A stretch of DNA of 64,000 bases from Apostichopus japonicus. Taxonomy: Eukaryota; Echinodermata; Holothuroidea; Aspidochirotida; Stichopodidae. The first letter of the stretch is position 1. Every line of letters begins with the position of its first letter. The DNA lies in assembly GCF_037975245.1 (NCBI RefSeq), contig NC_092561.1, positions 1,278,501 through 1,342,500 of the forward strand, written 5' to 3'. Of the stretch, positions 38,604 to 59,818 are shown one piece after another. The notes beneath the pieces are model-generated. The model saw only the letters and a list, made by a program, of their open reading frames with translations. It was not told the DNA's origin and made no database searches. Made by a program: the position numbers and the translations under genes.

Positions 38604-38821
38604 ATAATATCGTCTTTTCAAAACCTATATTAAGGGTGCGTAGTGTAGTTGTTGAATTATTATGATTTATAATACAATGGATTTATATTAACATTTACAA
38701 TATCAACAACTTTGGTACGATCCACCTATTTAGTAGAGTTCTTTGGTATTTGTCTTTTACATTATTAATTATAAATAATTTGCTTTATATTCCAAACATA
38801 AACGTGAGGATTTATTCATAA

Positions 38822-38883
38822 AAGTCCAAAAGCCTAACACACGCATTCCGTATGTGAGTAAATACAATCCACTCATCAAATCC
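38822..38883 (+). pseudogene. Truncated sulfotransferase C-terminal relic at array end
   Basis: The sequence follows the relic of the other units up to CCACTCATCAAATCC and then changes abruptly to unrelated sequence. The downstream array breakpoint thus lies within the relic. Confidence 0.55.
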
Positions 38884-39595
38884 GTGTCAAATATCCCCCC
38901 ATGTTACCCCGGGCACTGTGGTTGAAATTCCCAATGCTGACTATGGTCTAAAACCCTTCTCTCTTTTGTGATGCAGCAATGTCATTAACATACTCTATTG
39001 CGTTCTTTTTAAAGAGGGCAATTATGAAGGTGAAACAGGTTCTCGGTTACGCTTAAGTTTTAATAATTCCAAAAATATAAATTCGTGATAATTTTGCAGG
39101 ATTTCCCGTTTCCGAATATTTCAATCGGCATTCTCTCAAAAACCTAAAATGTATTTAATTACTTCTAACTTCAAAATTGTAACTAAACGTTAACGTAAAC
39201 GGAAAGAAAACGATTCGTATTAAGTCTCACATCACCGGGCTCAAAAAAGAGTTGGGACCCCTAAACAACTATACCAGTTCCACAAACTTATCTAATCCGT
39301 TTTAATATACGTTGCTCCTTAATCTGCTTCCTGTATAGTCATGGTTTATTTGGTATTTCCATCAGTGCCTCTCGAACTTAGCTAGCGTCATACTATCATT
39401 GAGTTACACTTTGTACTTTCATTCCACTGCCAAGTATTGCTGACGGAGGTCCCAGGGGAACCGAACATTTCAATATATTTTCTAAAACAGTACTCTTTAT
39501 TTGTCAATTATGAGTCATATCTTATATCCCTGCTTTTTTTCCTCATAAAAATAACAATAATAATAATAATTATCATAATAATTATAATAATAATT

Positions 39596-39628
<33 letters not shown>

Positions 39629-41458
39629 GTGGAGAGCGAGACGGATAGGGGTGGAGGAGTGGAGAGAGAGGGGAGAGAGTGGACAGGGAACCTCCGTAGC
39701 TTTGTATCTGATATCTGGTGGTACTTTATCGTATCACGCTGTGAGGAATATATCACGGTAGGCTAGTAGGCCTACATGTTGCCTCCAGACACGATGCAAA
39801 TGAAATTTAAGTAAAACTTCAGGGTTATGTTTCCCCTCATAACAAATGGATAGTAAATTAATGGTAAATTAATAAAAGGGAAGAAATGGTTTGCAGCACA
39901 CACACACAAACAACACATACATATTAAAACACGGGCACATACTCAGAAACCTAATTATCTATAATAAAGATCGCGAGGGAGTTGCATGGTTCGGTAGAAG
40001 ACACAAATTTAGACTGTAGACTTAACTCACGCTTTGAGACTACTATAGGACATAATTTGAACGCCATCCCCATCGGTCCTTTAACGATACGTCTCTCAAG
40101 TTTCAGTTACAGTCAAGAATCAACATGATTTTACCCTGTCTATTCCATTTTCCATAAATTAGAGAGAGAGAGAGAGAGAGAGACAAAATAATTTGGAAAA
40201 AAGCCACTCAGGAATAAAACTGGTCACAAAAATCAAATTTCTATCACCATGGCAACCTTACCAAAACCGCTAACGCAATGCTCAGTTGCATTAACTGCGC
40301 AAGACGTGACAGTTTTATCAGGCACCCAGTGAAATGCTGTAGGGCTTCCGGATTGTGAAAATTTCAAAGATCTTACTATAGTCTTGCATTGTTAGCACAA
40401 TCGCTCCGAACAGAAAATGTTTGTAAAACAAAAATTCGATTTGAAATATTACATCGTTTTTCAAACTGAAATTGAGCCCATGCAGATGGCATACAGGATT
40501 TGATCAACTGAAGAACGGGGCTGTGACCCAAAGGTTCTTGAAGCCAACTCCCATGTAGCGGAAGGGGCGGGCGATTAAGGGGTGCACCCCCACGGCAAGG
40601 AAAAGACAAAAAATTACGTGTGTGGAAATAACTACTTTTAATTTTGTGTGAGGTTGAATTAAATGGGTACACACTAACCCCCGGTCCACCCTAAATCCGT
40701 GCCTGAATTTCTAACTATTTGAGATTAGTTATAGAAATAGAGGCTTATTTAACACACAACATCTGAAAGCTTGAGAGGGAATTTACGAGTTCTTAGCATT
40801 CTTTTGACCGATCTAGAAATGCTGTCGTTCGACTTTCTAAAAGTACAAATTCACGCAATACCAAACCAACCGAATGCTACAGAAACGAACGGAAAGTAAT
40901 TAAGGTGAGGGTCGTTCTTATAGATATAACAATAAAGTATATGTGACACTATCAAGGATATTTACAAAGTGCAAATCAGTGCCTGGTGAAATATTGAATC
41001 ATTCCAAGCGAGATGGTTTGGAAACTTTGGATACACTTATGTTTCTTACAATTGGTCCAGCAAATGACTTTGGTAGATTTCGGAAAATTACATATATCGC
41101 CCAACCATATCTTCGTGTCCACAGCAACGCTTTTTATAGATAGTGTCGTGTGCAAATTGTGTAATTCGTGTGCATAATGCTGGAAGAGTACTGATTTGTT
41201 TTTTGGTTGCAAAATGTAGTGAAATATTCGGTCCCCCTGGGACCTTCTCCAGCAAATGGCTGGAGATAAAATGAAAAGTATATACACAAGTAACTGGAAC
41301 ATAGAAGTTTAAGGAGTGAGAATAATACAGATAATCTGAAGATAATCTGATAATCTTTTGGGTGTATAAGGTTTCCCTTTCTAAGTGAATCGTGACACAT
41401 ATGATGATCATCACGCAGTCACACACACACACGCACGCATGTGTTTGTGTTTCATTCA

Positions 41459-41607
41459 GACCGAGGACCCCATTGTATTTTCCATTGTTCAAATCCACGT
41501 ACCCTAACTTTAACAATACCCCATACAATAGAATTCTTCCGAGGACGTGGTGATTCTTTAGAAATCACAACCGAGGACCTGAAATTCTTTTGTTCAAGTC
41601 CTCGGTC
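41459..41607. repeat. 149-bp element with 10-bp inverted ends
   Basis: Begins GACCGAGGAC and ends GTCCTCGGTC, an exact inverted pair. Two further CCGAGGAC copies lie inside. Origin unknown; possibly a miniature inverted-repeat element. Confidence 0.4.
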
Positions 41608-41650
41608 AGATAGCAAAACAAAACAAACGCACCCACACACACACATACAC

Positions 41651-41782
<132 letters not shown>

Positions 41783-42258
41783 TAGATAGTGTTTAAATGA
41801 GAGTAATGAATATATTATAGTTCTACATATCCGCGTAATTGAGTGCCGTGTGCAAATTCCATCTTCAGTTGCTCAATTTCTGATAGGTGAGATGAAACTA
41901 TGCTGTTTCAATTCAGAAATCGTTGGTAACGAAGTAATAAAAAGAAATTTGATGGGAAAACTTCATATTTTGCTGGATTTACTTCGACAGCAAATGAAAT
42001 ACAAACATCATAATTGAACATCGATTTTTTTTTGTGTCACGAAAGTGAAGTATAACTTAGTTATTAAAACAGCTAAGTTTATACTTTATGTAAATTTATA
42101 CGATTTCAACAGATATTGTTTTAATAAAATGAATTCGTCTCGAATTTTTTAAAGAACTTCAAGATTCGCATTGAAGTATAGCTTTGTTGATTCACGTCTA
42201 TGGTTAGACGAGATTTTCATTTACAAAGAAAGCAGACGGACGGACAGACAAACAGATA

Positions 42259-51935
<9,677 letters not shown>

Positions 51936-54900
51936 CGTTATGATTTAGAAATGTATGTTTACAATTATGTATTTTATGTAGATATAGATATGAATATTCA
52001 ATGCACAGTAATTAACTTTATCATGTACATATAAGTATGACAAGTGGCTCGACACGAAACAGCATAAATTACTGAAACTCGAAGGAAGGGGGAAAGGATG
52101 TGTTCTCATGTGGGAAAACTGAACCATTTCCCACATGAAAAACGTGGATAACCGAAAACTAACCGATCAAAGAAATTTGTAAAGAAAAGAATGGCGAAAC
52201 CATCAGTTTTGTATACTGAGATAATTTCAAGAATTTGTGCAAACATTTAAATAAGGAAATTTTGCCTTGCTTTCGACTGTTTTGACTCGAGATCCTGCAA
52301 GTTGAAATCTAGTACCAACTTCAGGCGGAATTATATCAAAAGTAACAGTGGAATCACGTAATTGAAGGGGCGGGGGGGGGGGGGGGAGAACAATAAACCA
52401 AAGAGAAATCAAAGAGGTCACTATTGTTCTGTTAGCTATGTGAAGATACCGTATACTATTCTACTTTAATGTACACTTAAAGCACAGTTCGTAAATGTTT
52501 GAATGATTTTGAAATTTTCGATCAAAAAATTACCCATAGTTCAAGCACTACCATTAACCTGTAAATAACCTTTACAAATTGTATTGATGTTTTCAACCCG
52601 AAGAAAAAAAACAAGGATTGACATAACTAAGCATTTTTTTCCCGACTTCGGGCCTATGTATTTGTTCGTTATTTGCACGTTATCTATTAATAGTGCGCAT
52701 GCTCGTTTGTAGTCATTCTGACCAATGCCGGATTTAGGACGGTGCCACAGGGGCGGTAGCCCCTAGCCCACCGGGTCCACCCCTTCACACCCCCCCCCCC
52801 CCCACACGTTACCGTATACCACCCAATCCCTCATTATGTATATATTTATTATGGCTGCAATGTTATAATCTTACTACTGAACAATATTATTGTATTTTGC
52901 GTGGAAAGAAGATGCTTTATTAAGTGTTCTCGAAATAAAAATTTCCTTGAGAGCTTGAGAACACACCCCCCCCCCCCCAACCCTGCCCACCCAAAAAATT
53001 CAATGGCTGAAACAAAAGGCATCAGTGAAGGAAGAGTTCGCAATGGTGCCAATATATTAAGCACTGCATGGGGCATAATTTGCCGCTAAGGAGTTCAACC
53101 CCATATTACCTTTCGGGCACGCATACATTACCACATTACCTGAGTGTAGAGAAATATTGTGGACCAAATGGTTTTCGCGGATGGACTTAAATCAGTGCAA
53201 GGGCTGGATTTTACCCATGGGCAGCTATAGTGATTACCCAGCCCAGTGTAAATTCAGCAAGCGTTTTTTTTCAGACAGGCTGATTTTACACAAGTGGTCG
53301 TTCTTCGATTCTACCCGATATACCCCCTCCCGTCCCCTACCTCCCACCACACCCTCTCCTTCGGACCACAAAGCAACCGAAATGTCTCTGATATTACACC
53401 GTTAATAAATCACGTGCCGTTATTTCAAAACATGTTCTGAATTGGATTCCATGTTTATTGTTCTCGTTTCTTTGTCCTCCTGTTTCTTCCGCTCTGTCTT
53501 TCTTAATTTCCTTTTTAATATTACTTTTTTTCTTCGTCTTTTTTATACTAACCGTTGGAGGAAAATTCACATGGCTGGAAACTATAGCTAACTTCACATA
53601 TTGTGTTATTGTTCAAAAAGGAACTCAATGTCTCTATTGTAATTTAATCGTGTTCCCAATTACAGGGCAATTTCCCCAAAACCTTAAAATACTTCAAAAC
53701 AGATGGCGTGATCGAGAAATGTTAACAATGCACTAACAATTTAATTAACAATCACTGCACTTGAGTTAAAGTGTTTAATTATATTTAAATATGTAGAACA
53801 CAGAAGAACTTTCTTTCCTACAATGTTATTTTCCTTGCGAATGATTTAGTTAAAAATGTCGATCGGTCAATTGCAATAAGTTGATGACGTTGTTGACGTT
53901 TTCATACACAACTTTTTTTTTGTTTTATTGCTTGTCCAAGGTGAAACTTAATCTAACCTTCCCCCCAAATATATGTCAGATTTCAGCAAAAATGGTAACA
54001 CAAGGCCAAACTTTTACATTTTCTTGAAAGTTTATCGCCATACTTCGTTTCACCGAAAGAGTATTATCTTTCCGCTTATTAATATCATCAAGAAAATCGG
54101 CATGAATAAAAACACTCAAAAGGTAGAATTATAGAGAGACACTTTCCGAAGTGTGTTTCAAACACAGCTTGTATAATTTGATAATGCCAAGCTCGTGTCT
54201 TTTCTTTCTTTTTTTCTTGTCAAAATCTGAAGGCGTTTTTCTGACCTCATTTTTGTGAACTCTCTTTTTTTATGAAAGGTTTCACACCTTCATACTCTTT
54301 TGAGATCCCCACCCCCCCCCCCTTTTAAAGTATGACCTAAGTCATAATTTTAGTCTTGATATGTATCATTGTGCCATTCATATTTCTATAGAAATTCATG
54401 TTTTCAAGGGAAACTGATGATAACGTAACTCCTCAACAAAGGTTTTGAAAGTTAATTTAAATTAGTGGAGTAGCCAGGGGGGCTATCCCCAGTGACGACT
54501 AAGCGGGGTATGGTCCAACCCAGGTACCAGTCAAGGGGGTGCCATGCAACGGCCCCACCCCCCTCATATAATCAGTTCAAAGCTTTGGCCAAAGGACGGC
54601 ATCCCTTGCACGGGGTAACAAAGGAACGATCCGTCCCGGGTGCCAACTATTCTGAGTATGCCACTGGTGATCCCCCAATATCTGTCAGCTCCGTTCCCCA
54701 GCCCCCCCCCCAAAATATCAGAATTATTTCTTTTTAGAAAGTAGGTCATGCCTGCCTTTCTCCACCCCTAGAAAGTCGCCCTGATGTTACTACATTCTTT
54801 TATTAATGGTACCGTAATAACTTAACCAAAACATCTTACTTACTTTACAGACAGGCCACCTCTTGGGTGACATTCGAGACAATTTGCCCTTGATAACATT

Positions 54901-55902
54901 TAAAAGTGAAAACATTTTGAGACCATAATAGATTTGTTTCTGTTTCTGAGTTTTCTGTTGCAACCGAGAAACTGATCAAATGGGTAAGTACGTAAGAATT
55001 GGAACCTCTGTCATTGATAAGATGAAGATGTTTAAAAGGAAATTTCTCAAAATTTATTACAAAATGTGGTTTAAAAGCACCTTTTTTTTTCCTTCTTTTT
55101 TTGTGTAACAGTTTGATAAATATCACAATAAATATTTGTCCCTTAAGTTATCCTACAAACGAGCATGCTTGTAAAGTATATTATTATTTATATATGCCTG
55201 AAAGCAGAGAGTGCTGCAAAACAAAATTCGCGGTATGCGTAACAGACGCAAACTTGAGGCAGCAGCGACATGAAATGGGAACAGACGCCACTAACCGGCC
55301 TAGAAGAGTACACCTTCGGTTAATAAAGATGGTCATTAAGAAACGTACCCCTCCCCCCCCCCCCTCTCCCCTTTTGGTAAGGTTGAATAGTAATATACAA
55401 AAGTTCACCGGTAATTTCACGGCATATTAATGACGATATATGATAAACATCTTCCCTTAAACCGGTACAGTATTTCGGCGAGTGGTTGGGTGGGGGGTGG
55501 GTTGGAGGATGAAAATGGAAAATGAAACTGAATTCTTCGATATATTTCTCCCGCCAGAAAAAATACACAGAAACTACTCGGAAACTCACTTGATGTTTTC
55601 TCACTTGTTTTTCTATTAATTTTAATGAATATGAGGGTACGATTTACATAACCGTTTATAAATAATACAAAATTACAAAGCAATACTAAATACAATAACT
55701 AAACATATGCACATACAAACAGAATTCTGTGCAATATGTAGAACAGCCTTTATCGCTTTCAAGAGTAAGTGCCACTGTTCGATGCTTAGATTAAGCTCCA
55801 GGAGAATAATGCCAACCGGGCCCCGATACTTGAAGTTTTCATAATTTATGGTAAATTCAATGAACAATTATGACTTTATTTACCTGAATATTTTTTACCT
55901 CT

Positions 55903-55904
<2 letters not shown>

Positions 55905-55967
<63 letters not shown>
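55905..55967. repeat. (TA)n microsatellite
   Basis: TA tract directly at the 3' tail side of the SINE. Confidence 0.95.
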
Positions 55968-55970
<3 letters not shown>

Positions 55971-56120
55971 GAAAATCGTAATGAGTTGGAAAATCAAGAA
56001 CAGTGAAAAAACTTTCAGCCTCCACCGGGATTCGAACCACGGGCCTCCCGCTCTGTACGCGGACACCCTAACCACTAGGCTATGGACGCTGATTGTATGT
56101 CCAGAGGTTCGAAACCGGTA
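55968..56120 (-). mobile_element. tRNA-derived SINE
   Basis: Third copy of the SINE family. The minus strand reads GCGTCCATAGCCTAGTGGTT (box A), an anticodon-arm-like CCGC...GCGG stem with a 7-nt loop, then GGTTCGAATCC (box B). It sits between two (TA)n tracts and its 3' tail passes into (TA)n. Confidence 0.8.
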
Positions 56121-56136
56121 TATATACATATATATA

Positions 56137-56233
<97 letters not shown>

Positions 56234-56257
56234 TCATATATATATATATATATATAT
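56119..56257. repeat. Interrupted (TA)n microsatellite
   Basis: TA tract with regular TATACA and TATTCA interruptions, followed by a GT tract. Confidence 0.95.
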
Positions 56258-56885
56258 GTCTGTGTGTCTTTGTGTGTGTGTGTGTAATTATAAAGAATAG
56301 CAAATAATCGTCTCCATGCATGCTGTAGCCTGCTTGATCATAACAATCACTGAAAAATACAAACGCCATTGTTCATAGACAAATTCACGACAAAAAAAAA
56401 TCAAATGTTATGATAAGCAGAAAATTTTCATTGTATCTACTTTGTTTTGCATCCTGTTTTTTCTTTTCCCCTTTTATTTTATTAATAAGGTATCTCCGAT
56501 CTTTCCGAGTGAGAAAAGGCAGATATTTTTCCCTTGATGCATATTTCTATTAACTCACTGCTGATAAAAAAGAAAAGAACCCGAATCATTGTAATTAAGG
56601 TATACATATTGCTATTTTCTTGACTTAATTCAAAGAGGTCTTGTCGCTATGGAAACAAATATATTTGCACAAATATCAGTACTTTATGACATTTTAAAAT
56701 CAATCTGATGTTGGTTTTAAAAGAATTGGGAAAGACTTATTACAGCTTTCGTGGAGTTTTCCAAATATCGGCTAATACAAAAACTCATATATATATGTAC
56801 GTTACTACGGAAGACACAATTGGTACTTCATAAACCGGAAAAAACAGCAATTTCTGAATACTACTGGTTTAACAAAAAAGACATG

Positions 56886-57347
56886 TACGGAAGCATAGAA
56901 GGGACATTGCATTGACGAGTTACCAACTTGACAAAACCACAATTATCTGCAAATTGACGCGTTGACGAGATGGTAACGTGACAAAATTCAGAAAATTGAC
57001 GTTTTGACGAGATAACGGATGTCGTCAATGCATCAATTTTCTGCAAATTGACGAGTTGCACACTTACTACCATCTCGACAAAATGACAAAAATCAGAAAA
57101 TTGATGCATTGACGAGATCCGTTATTTCGTCAACTCGTCAATTTTCTGAATTTTGTCATCTTGTCGAGATGGTAGTAAGTGTGCAACTCGTCAATTTGCA
57201 GAAAATTGTTGCATTGACGAGATCCGTTATCTCGTCAAAACGTCAATTTTGTCACGTTACCATCTCGTCAACTCGTCAATTTGCAGATAATTGTGGTTTT
57301 GTCAAGTTGGTAACTCGTCAATGCAATGTCCCTTCTACGCTTCCGTA
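56886..57347. mobile_element. 462-bp foldback element (near-perfect palindrome)
   Basis: The left half is the near-complete reverse complement of the right half. Ends are TACGGAAGC and GCTTCCGTA. Direct repeats GACATG flank it at 56880-56885 and 57348-57353. Each arm is built from repeated TTGACGAG/GACGAGAT-type words. Translations across it are artefacts of the palindrome. It is best explained as a foldback-type inverted-repeat transposable element; the superfamily is not recognised. Confidence 0.75.
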
Positions 57348-58448
57348 GACATGAAATTGACATTAACGAAGAATGAAAGAAAAACATGCAATATAAAAAA
57401 TAAAAAATAAATCCTCGCCACATCTATACTTTAATATGTCAACGAAACATGCTCTACCGTGGTTTACAAATCTAAATTCTTAGGATTAAATCATCACTGT
57501 TGCTTTATTATCAAGTCAACTCATTTTACTGTCATTTTCATAAATCAAGAAAAATCTCAAAAACTTTGTAATATTTGACTCAGTTTTAAAGTAAAATCAA
57601 TGTGTGTTGCAACACGAATGTAGGCCTAATGATTTATAATTTATGATATGTTAATGTTGAAATAAAATCCACAAAATTCTACTAGGTCGATCTGAACCAT
57701 ACTTTAGCGAATACAAAATTTTCGCGGTATTTTAATATTCATCAGTCTTGGCATTGACCTTTTGAATATTCATTATTCTTGTTTCTGCTTCATAAATAAA
57801 TATATTATGCCTTTTCATGAAATTTGAATACACAAGAATTACATGAGGAGTTTCGAATTGCACATTCCGTGTTAGGCTCTCAAAGCTGTAGACCCTGTTT
57901 GAAAAAAATTGAATATTCATCAACAGATGAGGTCTACATGTCATGAATAAACATGAGGGGCATTACATCTGCAGACAGTTGGGACAATTTCCTAATACTA
58001 ATGCCTCTCTAAACTGTCCTCCCATATCATGCTTCAAAGCACTTGTCCTGAGAGTACAAACAGTTCCTAACCATTATCATGCTTTGAAGCACTCATACAA
58101 ACAGTTCCTAACCTTTATCTGCCAAACACATGATATTCATATTGTTCATACTGACAATACAAGTGTTTTGAAGCAGGACATGAAAGTACAGTATAGGAAA
58201 ATTGTCCAAACTTGGTGATCTCTTTGAGTCATATTGCACATACCCAATCAGAACACACTGTCTCGGTGCTATGCAACCAAATTAACATATTCATTAGCAT
58301 TTCTTAAATGTTACATTTAACCATATGATCATATAACCCACTATAACGTGCGTACCCATCGACCCTCTATGCTGCTAAAATTTGCATATTCATAAGCACT
58401 CTCAGATGTCACAATAACCTATCAAATTCAGCAATTTACTGTAACTTG

Positions 58449-58449
58449 T

Positions 58450-58504
<55 letters not shown>
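58449..58504. repeat. (TA)n microsatellite next to paraoxonase stop
   Basis: The TA tract ends only about 4 bp from the minus-strand stop codon at 58508-58510, so it forms the start of the 3' UTR. Confidence 0.9.
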
Positions 58505-58506
<2 letters not shown>

Positions 58507-58507
58507 A

Positions 58508-59650
58508 TCAACCCTTCAGGTCACAATAAACAGTCCTATCAGTGACAGAGCCGATTAGAAGAGCATCTCCATATACGACAGCAGTCGACGACTGTGAGAT
58601 CAGTTCTCCGTCATCAGCAAAGAGTTCAATGGTTCTGGTGGCAATGTACCGTTTATCAGGGTCCAAGCTTTTAGAAGTGAGTCTGAGAACCTGTTTAAAT
58701 GACAGAGTAGAAGATCACTGTAAACAAGTTTGACACAGATTAAACTAATAAGAAGAAGGAAGGGCCTCTTAGAGAGGGGGCAACTTAAGTTATCTCACCA
58801 GAAATCAGTCAACTCTTGACTACTGGACAATCCATACAAATTAATGCTGTATGCAGGAGTTGCAAGCGGGGTCTCGCTCCTGTTTGAGGTCTTAATAAAT
58901 TAGTGGTTCATTTCATTCAGAGTATCAAAAAAGAAGGGAGAAAAAATGCAATTTTAGTATATTATGAAATTGAGAATTGATAGTTCTCTATCCCATTATT
59001 TCCAGGGTGACTTGGCTGTAGCCTCCCACTGAGCTTTCCTCTTATCAGGTTTCCCTGGATGAACATTGACAAAACTTAGAAAAATGTCCAGTCCAGTCTC
59101 TGTTACAAGTTTTAGTTAGTTAAATATTACTCTCTTTTTTTAATAAGCAAATTACCCAAATTGTCATTTAGTTCGAATTCATCGTTTTAAGTTAAGTTAT
59201 ACAGAGTCAAACTTTTAGTTTGTATCAAATGTTTTCTCTGATTTGTTATTACCATGGAAACTCCCGTTAGACTAACCATGAGATGGATGGCTTCATTTAA
59301 GAGTGCAGTGACATAGATAAGTAGTTAGGAGCTGAATAGGGGAGGAAAGAGGGAGTGCAAGGCGATGGCTCACCAAGCTAAGAGGTATAAATGTTCAAAT
59401 ATCCTTCTGTGTTTTTCTTTCTCCTACAAACTTAAGCATAATGACAACTCACAATCCATTGCAACAAGCCCCATTTGCAAGATAGCAACATACCTGAGCA
59501 GCACCTCTCTCCCCGAAATTAGAGACTGATTTAAAGACTTGATGCCATACTGGGAAGCAGCTAACGATCAGATCTCCAGTCGAGGAGTCGATGGTGATAT
59601 CATCAGGAGCGGTCCCGAGATTAATTTTCTATGAAGAATTATGAAAACAT

Positions 59651-59702
<52 letters not shown>

Positions 59703-59776
59703 ACATGGTCAACCTATCATGTAATTTACAGCATGGTTTTACTCAAGTTTCACGCCTGCACAGCGATCATCAGACA

Positions 59777-59818
<42 letters not shown>

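Larger units (their letters stand above)
1..38883 (+). repeat. Tandem array of five sulfotransferase gene units
   Basis: Five head-to-tail units of about 7.6 kb are seen. Each contains exon 1, an intron with a retroelement relic, exon 2, exon 3 and a spacer. The catalytic-exon stop codons lie at 7127, 14646, 23356, 30985 and 38603, so spacings are 7519, 8710, 7629 and 7618 bp. The long one is explained by a transposon in unit 3's 5' flank. The window opens inside the spacer before unit 1 (it matches 7713 onward), so the array may continue upstream. Homology to the spacer stops abruptly near 38883, which is the downstream edge of the array. Confidence 0.95.
51936..58507. other. Non-coding region between receptor and paraoxonase genes
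   Basis: Starts with the receptor 3' UTR; an AATAAA at about 52392 is a candidate poly(A) signal. It contains G/C-run transposon-like debris near 52750-52800 and 54470-54700, (TA)n at 55905-55967 and 56119-56257 around a SINE, the foldback element at 56886-57347, an imperfect short tandem duplication near 58030-58125, and a (TA)n up to the paraoxonase stop. No gene is seen. Confidence 0.6.

Noticed and set aside
57109-57348. Repeat-containing protein ORFs on both strands
   Set aside because: They are translations of the palindromic foldback element; both strands give the same peptides.
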